Positions 1 through 8,654 of a stretch of DNA of 64,000 nt are shown piece by piece. This DNA is from Bog-756 sp963829235 (lineage in GTDB: Bacteria > Actinomycetota > Acidimicrobiia > Acidimicrobiales > RAAP-2). The DNA is taken from the NCBI GenBank assembly GCA_963829235.1, contig CAWHIF010000003.1:1116001-1180000 (forward strand), read 5' to 3'. Both the position numbers and the translations under genes were made by a program. Under the pieces are notes generated by a model. That model was not told where the DNA came from. It was given only the letters and a program-made list of their open reading frames with translations, and searched no databases. Numbering within the stretch: the stretch's first letter is position 1; every line of letters starts with the position of its first letter.

Positions 1-677
1 CCGGTGGGACGCACGATCCCCTCCATGTTCAATGCGTCGACCCGGTTCCGGAGCGCGCATCCTTCGGCCAGCGCCCCGACGGCGATGGCGAATTGACGGA
101 TGGTCAGGCCCTCGCGCAGCCGGAACCCGAGGTACGACGAGATCACCACGTAGGACTGCTCGAACCGGTCGGTGGCCGACTCGTATCCCTGGGAGAGGGC
201 CGCGTCGATGCGTCGCCGGCGTCTGGGCTGGTCGCCGGCAGTGGCCAAGGCCCACACCCCGATCCAGGACGGCCAGTTGGGCGACGTGCGGAGTGCCTCG
301 ATGTTGGCTCCTCCCGCCACCCGGCACAGCTCGCGCATGGCGGCCCAACGGGCTTCGTCCGTGGACAGGTCGAGGCCTTCGAAGACCGGGGCCACCGCGT
401 CGAGCGTCCGGTCGACCTCGGAGCCTCCGGCATCGAGAGCGATGGCCATCAGCACCTCGGCTTGATAGTCGGCCTGGTTCGCCCAGACCCGGCGGATGAC
501 CGACGCGTTGGTCAGTCGAAGCCCGGTATCGCGTTCGACCCGGTCGAACACACGCTTGAAGGTGAGTGCCTCGGCGCCGGTCCCGAGTCCCTCCTCCCGG
601 AGGATGGCGCGGCCCGTTCCGATGAGGAGCGAGCGGAGGTCGTCGCGACTCCGCTTCGGCCGACGGGGCGGGTTCAT
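1..677 (-). CDS. TetR-family transcriptional regulator (C-terminus cut by window edge)
   Basis: Reading the minus strand from an ATG at 677 gives an open frame that runs off the left edge (about 225 codons visible). The N-terminus is basic and followed by a TetR-like helix-turn-helix region (ending near TNASVIRRVWANQADY), then a helical domain with conserved-looking W/F positions such as SPNWPSWIGVWALA. I infer a one-component repressor that binds an unknown ligand in its C-terminal half. The other two frames of this stretch are shadows. It points away from the membrane-protein gene at 956, so the 280-bp gap between them may hold its operator. Family call is moderate; ligand and targets are unknown. 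Confidence 0.6.
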   Translation of the reverse strand, partial: MNPPRRPKRSRDDLRSLLIGTGRAILREEGLGTGAEALTFKRVFDRVERDTGLRLTNASVIRRVWANQADYQAEVLMAIALDAGGSEVDRTLDAVAPVFEGLDLSTDEARWAAMRELCRVAGGANIEALRTSPNWPSWIGVWALATAGDQPRRRRRIDAALSQGYESATDRFEQSYVVISSYLGFRLREGLTIRQFAIAVGALAEGCALRNRVDALNMEGIVRPT

Positions 678-955
678 CGCTCATGCGCTCCCGTCCGGGT
701 GCGCATCCGGTCTCCGCCCGCTCATCAGCCCATTGCCCGTGCCCACCGTGACAAGAAGATAGTGCTCACCGTGATCGAGCTGTGGCGGCCCCGGAGCAGA
801 GCGGCGGAACCCAACTCGACGGGGCCGCCGGCCGGGCACAGTAGCGAGGTCGATCGAGGAACGCCAACCAACCTGGTCACGGGTAGTTGACGTCACCTGG
901 GGCCGCGACCCATAATGTTGATGAAACCGATTGTATTTAAAGACATAGCAAGACC

Positions 956-1582
956 ATGCCCATGCCCGCACCCATGCCCGCGCCCATGTCCGCACCCGCC
1001 GAGCAAACCTCCTTCCTCCTGCTCGAGAGAGCGGGTGTCCGCAACTGGGCGGTGCCGGATGACGGGAGAGCCGTCGGACAGCGGGGGCGGGGCCGTGGTG
1101 GGCCGACCGACCCGAGGACCCGCGGCCAGGCGACCGGTGGCGACAAGGTCCTGGCCTCGCCGGGCATGGCTCTGGTGGCGACCATCGCCATACTCCAGGG
1201 CTACACGTGGATCGGGGCCATCCCGTCCAGCGGCTCACGGCTCTCCACCCTGGTGTTCGGTCGGGGCGGCGCCCTCGTCTTCGCCGGGCTGGCCACAGTG
1301 GCGGTACTGGCGCTCACCCGGTCCGACACCGACGGGCGTCGGACGCTCTCCCAGAGGCTGGTGCTCCTGGCCACGGCGGCGCTGATTGCGTCGAGCGTCG
1401 TGCTCCTGGTCAGTACAGGCACACCGGCCCGGTATGCCATCGGGGTGTCCGATCTGGCGCTGGCCTCGGCGCTGGCCGCCATGCTCATCACCGGCGAGCG
1501 AAAGCGGAGGCCCGCCAGTCCGGACGGAAGCCCCCCGGCAAGGGGCGATACGGACGAGCGCGCCGTCCAGTGGTCTCGATAG
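956..1582 (+). CDS. hypothetical small membrane protein with four predicted helices
   Basis: No family recognised. The C-terminal two thirds contain four hydrophobic stretches (starting near MALVATIAILQGY, then GGALVFAGLATVAVLAL, LVLLATAALIASSVVLL and a weaker last helix), followed by a charged tail, so it should be an integral membrane protein. The frame opens with an MPAP-type repeat encoded by a 12-bp tandem repeat. A later ATG at 1166, just before the first helix, is an equally plausible start and would drop the repeat and a poorly conserved-looking 70-residue leader. The upstream 900-950 segment is unusually AT-rich for this window, which favours a promoter there. It ends 12 bp before the sulfotransferase start and may be co-transcribed with it. 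Confidence 0.5.
   Translation: MPMPAPMPAPMSAPAEQTSFLLLERAGVRNWAVPDDGRAVGQRGRGRGGPTDPRTRGQATGGDKVLASPGMALVATIAILQGYTWIGAIPSSGSRLSTLVFGRGGALVFAGLATVAVLALTRSDTDGRRTLSQRLVLLATAALIASSVVLLVSTGTPARYAIGVSDLALASALAAMLITGERKRRPASPDGSPPARGDTDERAVQWSR
959..1000 (+). repeat. 12-bp tandem repeat (about 3.5 copies)
   Basis: Three consecutive near-identical 12-bp units of the type CCCATGCCCGCA, plus a partial unit, encode Met-Pro-Ala-Pro repeats at the putative N-terminus of the membrane protein. Each unit carries an ATG in the same frame, so copy-number change would not disrupt the frame and several in-frame starts are available. Confidence 0.8.
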
Positions 1583-1594
1583 GCTCGGGCCGAG

Positions 1595-2566
1595 GTGTCA
1601 CTTCCCGACTTCTTCGTCATCGGAGCACCCAAGGCGGGAACCACCGCGCTGCACGCCGCCCTCGCCCAGCACCCCGGGCTTTTCATGTCGCCGGTCAAGG
1701 AACCCAAGTTCTTCCTCTGTGACGGGCCACCCCCGGATCACGGGGGTCCGGGCGACGCCCACAGCTACCGCGAGTGGATCTGGCGACCGGAGGAGTACGA
1801 GCGGCTCTTCGACCGTGCCCCGGCTGGGACACGCCGGGGCGAGAGCACGCCGTTCTACCTGGCGGACTTCGCCGCCCACGAGCGCATCCACGGGGCGGTA
1901 CCGGAAGCCCGGCTGGTGGTCATCCTCCGCGATCCCGTGGACCGGGCCTACTCGAATTGGGCCCACCTGTGGGCCGACGGGCTCGAGCCCATCGGCGACT
2001 TCCTCACCGCCTGCGCGGAAGAACCCAGACGCACCGAGGCCGGCTGGGCGCCCTTCTGGCAGTACCTGGCCGCCGGTCTCTACGGACGTCAGCTGCGACA
2101 TCTCTACGGTCTGTTCCCCCGTGACCAGGTCCTCATCATCCGCTACCTCTCCCTGGTCGAGCAGCCCGGCGCCACCCTCGACACCGTCTGCCGCTTCCTC
2201 GGTGTCGAGGAGGGTCTGGTCGCCGACGTTCCGGCCCGGAACGTCGGCGGGTACGTGCCTCCTTCGCTCTACACCCAGGCGCTACGGGTGGCATTCCGCC
2301 ATGGCGCCAACCTGGGTCGACACTTCCCGCCCCAGGTGTGGCGGAAAGCAAGCCTCCCGCTCCAGTGGCTCATGCAGCGGACACCCCAGCACCGGCCCGA
2401 GCTGGCGGAGGCCGAGCGCGGTCAGCTCATCGACTATTTCGACGACGACATCACCATCGTCGAGGAGGAGACGGGCTGGAATCTCGAGACCTGGCGCACC
2501 TACCGGGCGGGAGGGACGTACTCGGTGCGCAAATCGTGGGCCCCGTCCCGGCGGCTCGTCTCGTAG
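1595..2566 (+). CDS. PAPS-dependent sulfotransferase
   Basis: A 323-residue protein of the sulfotransferase family, which moves the sulfuryl group from PAPS to a hydroxyl or amine acceptor. The 5'-phosphosulfate loop is near the N-terminus (IGAPKAGTTALHAAL, residues about 9-23) and the 3'-phosphate site is RDPVDRAYSNW (about 111-121). The length fits bacterial NodH/heparan-type sulfotransferases. The start is a GTG at 1595. The acceptor cannot be told from sequence. A sulfatase lies downstream at 3581. Its last 22 codons overlap, on the opposite strand, the end of the beta-propeller gene by 67 bp, so the extreme C-terminus may be non-conserved read-through. Confidence 0.85.
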   Translation: MSLPDFFVIGAPKAGTTALHAALAQHPGLFMSPVKEPKFFLCDGPPPDHGGPGDAHSYREWIWRPEEYERLFDRAPAGTRRGESTPFYLADFAAHERIHGAVPEARLVVILRDPVDRAYSNWAHLWADGLEPIGDFLTACAEEPRRTEAGWAPFWQYLAAGLYGRQLRHLYGLFPRDQVLIIRYLSLVEQPGATLDTVCRFLGVEEGLVADVPARNVGGYVPPSLYTQALRVAFRHGANLGRHFPPQVWRKASLPLQWLMQRTPQHRPELAEAERGQLIDYFDDDITIVEEETGWNLETWRTYRAGGTYSVRKSWAPSRRLVS

Positions 2567-3414
2567 AACAGGCGGGTGCCGCCGTCGGGCAACGCCACCA
2601 TCGACAGGTAGCGGAGCGATCCGCGGCCGTCGGGCCACGCACCGAACGATCCACCGTCGGCGGTCAGCGACCCGGGAGTGTCTCCGACGGCGAGGCCCGT
2701 CCGTTCCTCGGCGTTCTCCTCTTTGCTGGCCCGCCCGTCGTAGTAGGCCAGCCACCGGCCGTCCCGGCGGACCACCTCGGCCACCCGGGCCCCGCGCTGG
2801 TCCCAGGTCCCGGGCGTACCGGCCAGGGCCACCCCGTGCACCTCCCAATCGACCCCGTCGTCGCTGGTGGCGTACCGGGTCGACATCCGATCGGTGTCGT
2901 CGGGGAGGTCGAGCGGGTGGCAGCACAGCCACATGTGCCACCGGCTGTCGATCACCTTGACCACCGGATCCTTCACACCGACGTCGCGGTCGCCGGGCAG
3001 GACAGTGACGGCCCCGGCCGGGTCGAATTTCGACGGGTGGTCGGCCACGATGGCGTCGACCCGCCAGTGGTTCGTACCCGGGGTGGCACAGCTCACGTAC
3101 AGCCGCCACGTTCCGTCCCCTGCCGTGACCAGGGCCGGCCGCTCGAGCGAGTCGGAACCGAACTCGTCGCGCTCGAGAACCGTGACCGTCTCGAACTCGA
3201 CGCCGTCCACTGACCGGGCCACGACATTGGCGTAGCCGCGACCGGCACCGACGGGCCGGCGCAGGCGGTAGGCGAGCCAGAACGTCCCGTCACCGTCGAG
3301 GACGGCACTGGGCCCGCCGGCCCAGTGGCCGGAGCCGTCGCCGGGCGCAGGCACCACCACGCGGGACCGGTCGGGGCAGGGCGGGGGAAGTGCGCTGCCG
3401 GCTGCCATTTTCAA
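2500..3414 (-). CDS. five-bladed beta-propeller glycosidase-like protein
   Basis: A 304-residue protein rich in W/Y/D blade motifs: GTFWLAYRLRRP, GTWRLYVSCATPG, SRWHMWLCCHP, GRWLAYYDGRAS and LPDGGTRLFYETS. These repeat at roughly 50-residue spacing, typical of the GH43/GH32/GH130 five-bladed propeller superfamily. It probably binds or cleaves a carbohydrate. No signal peptide is visible, so a cytoplasmic location is likely. I cannot assign catalytic acids with confidence, so non-catalytic carbohydrate recognition is possible. It lies between a sulfotransferase and a sulfatase, which suggests a sulfated-sugar theme by context only. Confidence 0.6.
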   Translation of the reverse strand: MKMAAGSALPPPCPDRSRVVVPAPGDGSGHWAGGPSAVLDGDGTFWLAYRLRRPVGAGRGYANVVARSVDGVEFETVTVLERDEFGSDSLERPALVTAGDGTWRLYVSCATPGTNHWRVDAIVADHPSKFDPAGAVTVLPGDRDVGVKDPVVKVIDSRWHMWLCCHPLDLPDDTDRMSTRYATSDDGVDWEVHGVALAGTPGTWDQRGARVAEVVRRDGRWLAYYDGRASKEENAEERTGLAVGDTPGSLTADGGSFGAWPDGRGSLRYLSMVALPDGGTRLFYETSRRDGAHDLRTEYVPPAR

Positions 3415-3580
3415 CGGTACCCCCCTCTGGCCCCAGGTCCTGGGTCACCGGCCACGCCGGACAGCCATCAAATCTATCGTCGCCCGCGGAAGATCCGATC
3501 GATCCCGTGCGTCCGGCCATCGCGCCCGGGCCACCGGGGCTGATGGACACAGAGGCTGTGCCTCGGTATGGTCGTCCGCC

Positions 3581-5866
3581 ATGCCACAATCACGTCGGAA
3601 AGGGGGCCCGGAGGACGGATTCGGCGGCACCATCGGGCGGATCCAGGCCGAGTCGACGCCGTGGTGGCCCACCCCGGCGCACCCGGGGGAAGACGCTCCC
3701 GACGTGGTGGTCATCCTTCTCGACGACACCGGGTTCGCCCACTTCGGCTGCTACGGCTCCGATCTCGTCACCCCGAACATCGACCGCCTGGCCGCCGGTG
3801 GACTGCGCTACACCAACTTCCACGTCACCCCGCTGTGCTCCCCGACCCGGGCCTCGCTGCTCACCGGGAGGAACCACCACACGGTCGGGATGCGCTCCCT
3901 CTCCAATTTCGACAGCGGCTACCCCAACATGCGTGGCCACATCACCAACCACGCGGCCACCGTGGCCGAGGTCCTGAGGGACGAGGGCTATGCCACCTTC
4001 GCGTTGGGGAAATGGCACCTGTGCAGCATGGAGAATGCGTCGGCGGCCGGTCCCTACGACCAATGGCCCTGCCAGCGCGGGTTCGACCGCTACTACGGGT
4101 TCCTCGAGGGTGAGACCGACCAGTTCTATCCCGAGCTGGTCTACGACAATCACTCCGTCGAGGCGCCGGCCACGCCGGACGAGGGGTACCACCTGAGCGA
4201 GGACCTGGTCGACCACGCCCTCGGTTTCATCCACGACACCACGTCCATCCGTCCGGACCGTCCCTTCTTCGCCTATCTCGCATTCGGCGCCATGCACGCA
4301 CCCCATCAGGCCCCCGCCCACTACCTCGAGAAGTACCGGGGGCGATTCGACGCCGGGTGGGACGAGGCGCGCGACAGGTGGTTCGCCCGCCAGCTGGAGT
4401 TGGGGCTGCTCCCGGCCGACACCCAGCTCGCCCCGCGCAATCCGGGAGTGGAGGCGTGGGACACGCTGCCCGAGAACCAACGTCTCCTGGCCGCCCGCCT
4501 GCAGGAGGCCTTCGCCGCGTTCCTCGAGCACACCGACGCCCAGATCGGCCGCCTGGTCGATGGACTGGAACAGCTCGGTCGACTCGACAACACGCTCCTC
4601 ATCCTGCTGTCGGACAACGGAGCGAGCCAGGAGGGCGGGCCGTTCGGCGTCATGCACGAGATGAAGTACTTCAACTTCATGATCGAGACCCCCGACGAGG
4701 CCGTCGAACGGATCGACGACATCGGCGGGCCCCACAGCCACTCGAACTACCCGTGGGGCTGGGCCCAGGCCGGCAACACACCCTTCAAGTGGTACAAGCA
4801 GAACACCCACGAAGGCGGCGTCCACGTCCCGCTCATCGTGCACTGGCCTGACGGCATCGCCGCCCGGGGCGATCGGCGCGACCAGTTCCACCACGTCAAC
4901 GACATCGCCCCCACGATCTACGAGACCCTCGGCATCGAGGCGCCCTCCAGCTACCGCGGCCTGGAGCAGATCCCCATCTCGGGGGTCTCCATGCGCTACT
5001 CCTTCGACGCTCCCGATCGGCCCACCGCCAAGCACGTCCAGTACTACGAGATGATGGGCCACCGGGCCGTCTACGCCGACGGGTGGAAGGCCGTGACCCG
5101 CCACCAGCCCGGCGTACCCTTCGAGGAGGATGACTGGGAGCTGTACCACCTGACCGAGGACCGATCCGAATGCCACAACCGGGCTGCGGAGATGCCCGAG
5201 AAGGTGGCCGAGATGGTCGAGCTGTGGTGGGCGGAAGCGGAAGAGTACGGGGTGCTGCCCCTCGACGACCGGACCATCGAACTGTTCTTCACCCGCTACC
5301 GCGACCGCTCGCCCCATCCTTCCAGTCGGCGCTACTCCTACTTCCCGCCCATGTCGCCACTGCCCGGACAGGTGGCCCCTTCGCTCGGAGGGCGGGGTTG
5401 GGACATGGCTGCCGTCATCGACCGGCCCGAGGGTGCCGGTGGTGTCCTCTATGCCTCGGGAACCGAAAACTCCGGAGTCAGTCTCTTCGTCCAGGACAGC
5501 CGGCTGGTCTTCGACTACAACTGCTTCGGTGAGCACCACGTGGTCGAGTCCGAAGAAACGGTACCGGTGGGCCCGTCGGTCGTCGGCGTTCGCTTCCGGC
5601 GAACGGGGAAGAGCGGTGAAGCGACCCTCCTCATCGACGATCTGGCCTGTGGAACCATGGCCGTTCCCTTCGCTATGACCATGATCTCGAGCGTGGGCCC
5701 GAGCATCGGCTACGACCACGGTTCACCGGTGAGCGAGCGCTACACCGGCCACTTCCCGTTCGAGGGGCGACTTGTCCGGCTCGACGTCAACCTGGTCCGC
5801 GCCGCCACCGGTGACGAGGCCGCCCGGGCCGAAGCCGATGAGCGGGCGGCGATGTCCCGGCAGTGA
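3581..5866 (+). CDS. type I arylsulfatase (formylglycine sulfatase)
   Basis: A 761-residue sulfatase of the alkaline-phosphatase fold. The metal-binding LLDDTGF is at about residues 46-52, and the Cys-type maturation motif CSPTRASLLTGR starts at Cys86, which a formylglycine-generating enzyme would convert. The later GKWHL and DNGASQ motifs complete the active site. It hydrolyses a sulfate ester, releasing sulfate. After about residue 560 comes a C-terminal domain typical of the long AtsA-like sulfatases. No clear signal peptide is visible, so it is probably cytoplasmic. No formylglycine-generating enzyme gene is in the window. Substrate unknown; the neighbouring sulfotransferase hints at turnover of a sulfated molecule. 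Confidence 0.92.
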   Translation: MPQSRRKGGPEDGFGGTIGRIQAESTPWWPTPAHPGEDAPDVVVILLDDTGFAHFGCYGSDLVTPNIDRLAAGGLRYTNFHVTPLCSPTRASLLTGRNHHTVGMRSLSNFDSGYPNMRGHITNHAATVAEVLRDEGYATFALGKWHLCSMENASAAGPYDQWPCQRGFDRYYGFLEGETDQFYPELVYDNHSVEAPATPDEGYHLSEDLVDHALGFIHDTTSIRPDRPFFAYLAFGAMHAPHQAPAHYLEKYRGRFDAGWDEARDRWFARQLELGLLPADTQLAPRNPGVEAWDTLPENQRLLAARLQEAFAAFLEHTDAQIGRLVDGLEQLGRLDNTLLILLSDNGASQEGGPFGVMHEMKYFNFMIETPDEAVERIDDIGGPHSHSNYPWGWAQAGNTPFKWYKQNTHEGGVHVPLIVHWPDGIAARGDRRDQFHHVNDIAPTIYETLGIEAPSSYRGLEQIPISGVSMRYSFDAPDRPTAKHVQYYEMMGHRAVYADGWKAVTRHQPGVPFEEDDWELYHLTEDRSECHNRAAEMPEKVAEMVELWWAEAEEYGVLPLDDRTIELFFTRYRDRSPHPSSRRYSYFPPMSPLPGQVAPSLGGRGWDMAAVIDRPEGAGGVLYASGTENSGVSLFVQDSRLVFDYNCFGEHHVVESEETVPVGPSVVGVRFRRTGKSGEATLLIDDLACGTMAVPFAMTMISSVGPSIGYDHGSPVSERYTGHFPFEGRLVRLDVNLVRAATGDEAARAEADERAAMSRQ

Positions 5867-5893
5867 GGGCGCCGCCGCGGGGACGGCTGCCGC

Positions 5894-6760
5894 TCATGCG
5901 GTGAAGCGAGCCGATGCTCCGGCGTCCACGTCGATGACCGAGCCGGTGATGTGGCGGGCCCCCTCGGAGGCCAGGAAGACCACCGCGGCGGTGATCTCCT
6001 CGGGCTCCAGCCACGGCACCGGCTGGACGTGCAACGCGGCCATGCCGGGGGCCACGTCCTCGCGGGTGGGATGGTCGAGGTCGGGTCGCATCAGCCCATA
6101 CAGGGTGTCATTGTGGATCATCGGGGTCGAGACGTTGCCCGGGGCCACGGCGTTGGCGGTCACCCCGAAGGCGGCGAGCTCGAATGCCACCGACTTGCAC
6201 AGGCCGATCACTCCCCACTTGGAGGCCACGTACGCCGGAATCCCCGGATTGGACGAACGGCCCATCATCGACGAGATGGCGATGATGCGGCCCCATCGCT
6301 GCCGGCGCATGTACGGAGCGGCGGCGCGGATGGCGTTGAACACCCCGGTCAGATTGGTGTCGACCGTCTCGCTCCACTGGGTGGCGTCCATGGTGCAGAT
6401 CGAGCCCAGGGCGGAGACGCCGGCGTTGGCCACCAGGACGTCCACCGAGCCGAGGACTTCGTTCGCCTCGTCGACGAAGGCGATCATGGCGTCGAGGTCC
6501 CTCACGTCGGCCACCTTCGACAGGCAGCGACGTCCCTCGCCCTCGACCTGTCGCGCCGTCTCCGCCAGGTCGGCCGGGGTGCTGAGGGGATAGCCCACGC
6601 TGCCCAGATCGTGTCCGAGGTCGCAGATGGCGACATCGGCTCCCAACCGGGCGAACTCCAGCGCATGGCTCCGACCCTGACCTCGCGCCGCTCCGGTGAT
6701 CACCGCCACCCGGCCCGCGAACGGTGCATCATCGGGTCGGGCCTTCGGTGGTTGGGTCAT
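5894..6760 (-). CDS. SDR-family oxidoreductase, mycofactocin-associated type
   Basis: A 288-residue classical short-chain dehydrogenase. The nucleotide loop reads GAARGQGRSHALEFA, the NAG motif is present (VANAGVSALG), and the catalytic Ser plus Tyr-x-x-x-Lys are at ISSMM and YVASK. The GQGRSHA wording and the insertion after the second strand are hallmarks of the mycofactocin-dependent SDR group, in which NAD is held tightly and recycled by mycofactocin. That pathway link is established for the family and inferred here, because no mft genes are in the window. The last residues (IDVDAGASARFT) fit the usual end. Substrate is probably an alcohol or ketone. Confidence 0.85.
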   Translation of the reverse strand: MTQPPKARPDDAPFAGRVAVITGAARGQGRSHALEFARLGADVAICDLGHDLGSVGYPLSTPADLAETARQVEGEGRRCLSKVADVRDLDAMIAFVDEANEVLGSVDVLVANAGVSALGSICTMDATQWSETVDTNLTGVFNAIRAAAPYMRRQRWGRIIAISSMMGRSSNPGIPAYVASKWGVIGLCKSVAFELAAFGVTANAVAPGNVSTPMIHNDTLYGLMRPDLDHPTREDVAPGMAALHVQPVPWLEPEEITAAVVFLASEGARHITGSVIDVDAGASARFTA

Positions 6761-6887
6761 CAGGTCTCCTCCGCTCTCGGCGACGGGTGCGACCGGACCG
6801 GCCGGACGCCCATCACGTCGGGGTCAGGTGCCCCGGCCGGTCGATCATAAATCCGGGCGGCGGGGGCCACCGGGTCCGGGCCACCGG

Positions 6888-7646
6888 TCAGGCCGAGCGT
6901 CCCCAGGTGGTCAGGACCTCCCGATACCGCCGATCCCAGCGTTCGTAGGCTGCGCGCAACATCGCCCCGGGCCATCCTTCGGGCAGCAGCTCGGCCGGGA
7001 GGAGTGGGTCGGCCTGCAGATGGCGGAGCACGGCGGCGGACAGTTCGAAGCCCGGGGCCAGGTCGGCCGGACCGGTGGGCGGGAGCCGGCTCATCCGGTC
7101 GAGCAGGTCCTGCGCCCGACGGGTCCACCCCTCGAGATCCCAGAGCGCAGAGGCCAGTGCCGCCGGGTCCGCGTCGGGGGTGGCGGTGAACACGGTGAGA
7201 TGGGGGTCATCGCCCGGGTCCGGGACGAGCTCGATATTGTCCGGGCGCAACCACACCCCCTCCCGCTGCTCGGCCAGCCGGGCCAGGGCCAGCCGCTTGC
7301 GACGGGCCAGGCGTTGGTCGGGCGCCCGCCCCGAGGGGGCCGAGGTGGTGACGACGACCAGGCGCCACGCTCCCTCCCAGGGCCCGGTCTCACCGCGCCG
7401 GCTTCCGGCCTGGCGCCCGAGGCGATCGAGCAGGTGGCCGGCCAGCCGGTACCTTCCGTTTCCGTCGGTGCTCGCCTCCCCGGCGGCAACCATCCGGCTG
7501 AGTGCCACGCGGGCCCGGTTGCCGCTGATCCCGAACAGCCCGGCCAGGTGGACCAGGTGGGCCACCGGAAGCTCCGGCGGGTCCTCGCCCAGCAGAGCGC
7601 TGGCCAGGACCGAACGGGCGGTCAGGGGCTCCTTACTATCTTGCAT
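6888..7646 (-). CDS. PaaX-family transcriptional regulator
   Basis: A protein of about 252 residues with an N-terminal winged helix (AHLVHLAGLFGISGNRARVALSRMVAAGE) and a C-terminal effector domain like PaaX (WEGAWRLVVVTTSA; RRYREVLTTWG at the end). PaaX represses phenylacetate catabolism in enterobacteria, but family members control diverse catabolic genes. It faces the desaturase gene across about 30 bp, so autoregulation and control of the desaturase are likely. Start: a -10-like TAGAAT lies 6 bp before the ATG at 7646 with no Shine-Dalgarno sequence, suggesting a leaderless mRNA; a GTG directly upstream at 7649 is the alternative. Confidence 0.8.
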   Translation of the reverse strand: MQDSKEPLTARSVLASALLGEDPPELPVAHLVHLAGLFGISGNRARVALSRMVAAGEASTDGNGRYRLAGHLLDRLGRQAGSRRGETGPWEGAWRLVVVTTSAPSGRAPDQRLARRKRLALARLAEQREGVWLRPDNIELVPDPGDDPHLTVFTATPDADPAALASALWDLEGWTRRAQDLLDRMSRLPPTGPADLAPGFELSAAVLRHLQADPLLPAELLPEGWPGAMLRAAYERWDRRYREVLTTWGRSA

Positions 7647-7677
7647 CACTTGATTCTAATAAGTAATATATGGGACA
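7641..7677. promoter_or_regulatory. divergent leaderless promoters, PaaX-like gene / desaturase
   Basis: An AT-rich patch in GC-rich DNA. On the plus strand TTGCAT (7641-7646), a 17-bp spacer and TAATAT (7664-7669) form a good sigma-70-type promoter whose predicted start falls at the desaturase ATG (7677). On the minus strand TAGAAT (7658-7653) sits 6 bp before the regulator ATG. The two promoters overlap completely, so one bound repressor could block both. Confidence 0.65.
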
Positions 7678-8624
7678 TGGCCATGACCATGGTGCCCGAC
7701 GCCGCCGTCCGACCCGAGGTCTTCCCCACCGAGCGGCTCATGGAGAACGGCATGGCCCGTCCCGAGCTGCGCCAGGGGCTCCGCCGGATCTCCAACGTGC
7801 GCAACGCCGTCAGCGTGGTGTCGGTCTGGTTCTGGGTTGCCGTCCTCATCGGAGGTGCGGTGTGGATCGGCAATCCGCTGGGCTATCTGGCCGCGTTCGT
7901 CCTCATGGGGCCCCTGTACGCCCGTTTCGCCATTCTCATGCACGAGGCGGCCCACAAGCTCCTGTTCACCAACAAGCGGGCCAACGACTGGGTCGGCACC
8001 TGGCTCATCGCCTACCCGACCTGGACACCCATCTCGATCTACCGGCGTGGCCACTTCGCCCATCACAAGGAGGAATTCGGACCGCGCGAGCCGGACATCG
8101 CCTTCTACGGCGGCTACCGGTGCGACCGACGCGCCCTGGCCCGCCGTCTGCTCCGCGACGCGGTGGGCATCTCCGGTTGGAAGAACTTCAAGCCGTTGTT
8201 CAAGGCCCTGAAGAGCCGGGGCACCCGGACGGTGGCGGCTTCGATCCTCGGCGTGCAGGCCGTCCTCTGGCTCATCATGTGGGCGGCGACCGGGCGGTGG
8301 TGGATCTACCCGCTGCTGTGGTGGCTCCCATGGATGACCCAGTGGCGCGTCCTCAACCGCCTGCGGGCCATCGCCGAGCACGGCGGTCTCGAAGCCGGGG
8401 CCGACCGCCGGGTCACCACTCACAATGTGGAGCAGGGTTGGCTGGCCCGGTTCTGGTTCGTGCCCTACAACACGGGCTGGCATCTGGCCCACCACGTGGA
8501 CATGGGAATCCCGTTCCGCAACCTCCCCGCCTTCCACGCCGAACTGGAGCGGGCCGGTTACATCACCGAGGGGATGACCTACCCCAACTACCGGTCGCTG
8601 TGGAGGGCCCTGGCCTCGGCCTGA
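7677..8624 (+). CDS. membrane fatty acid desaturase
   Basis: A 315-residue integral-membrane desaturase with the three di-iron histidine boxes in order: HEAAH (about residue 87), HFAHHKE (about 125) and WHLAHHVD (about 268). Hydrophobic helices lie between them (VWFWVAVLIGGAVWIG and a W-rich pair near IYPLLWWLPWMTQW). It would introduce a double bond into a lipid acyl chain or act as a related hydroxylase, using oxygen and reduced ferredoxin or an oxidoreductase partner. The start at 7677 agrees with the leaderless promoter; ATG 7683 is the alternative. The divergent PaaX-like gene is its probable regulator. Confidence 0.88.
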   Translation: MAMTMVPDAAVRPEVFPTERLMENGMARPELRQGLRRISNVRNAVSVVSVWFWVAVLIGGAVWIGNPLGYLAAFVLMGPLYARFAILMHEAAHKLLFTNKRANDWVGTWLIAYPTWTPISIYRRGHFAHHKEEFGPREPDIAFYGGYRCDRRALARRLLRDAVGISGWKNFKPLFKALKSRGTRTVAASILGVQAVLWLIMWAATGRWWIYPLLWWLPWMTQWRVLNRLRAIAEHGGLEAGADRRVTTHNVEQGWLARFWFVPYNTGWHLAHHVDMGIPFRNLPAFHAELERAGYITEGMTYPNYRSLWRALASA

Positions 8625-8654
8625 CCGGCGCGGTGGGATCCGCACCGGTCCCCT

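Noticed and set aside
93..890. 265-residue plus-strand frame at the left edge
   Set aside because: The minus-strand frame gives a coherent TetR-like protein; the plus frame is Arg/Gly/Pro-rich without domain features.
6696..7676. upstream extension of the desaturase frame
   Set aside because: The extra 327 codons are antisense to the PaaX-like gene and lack similarity; promoter and histidine-box spacing fit the ATG at 7677.
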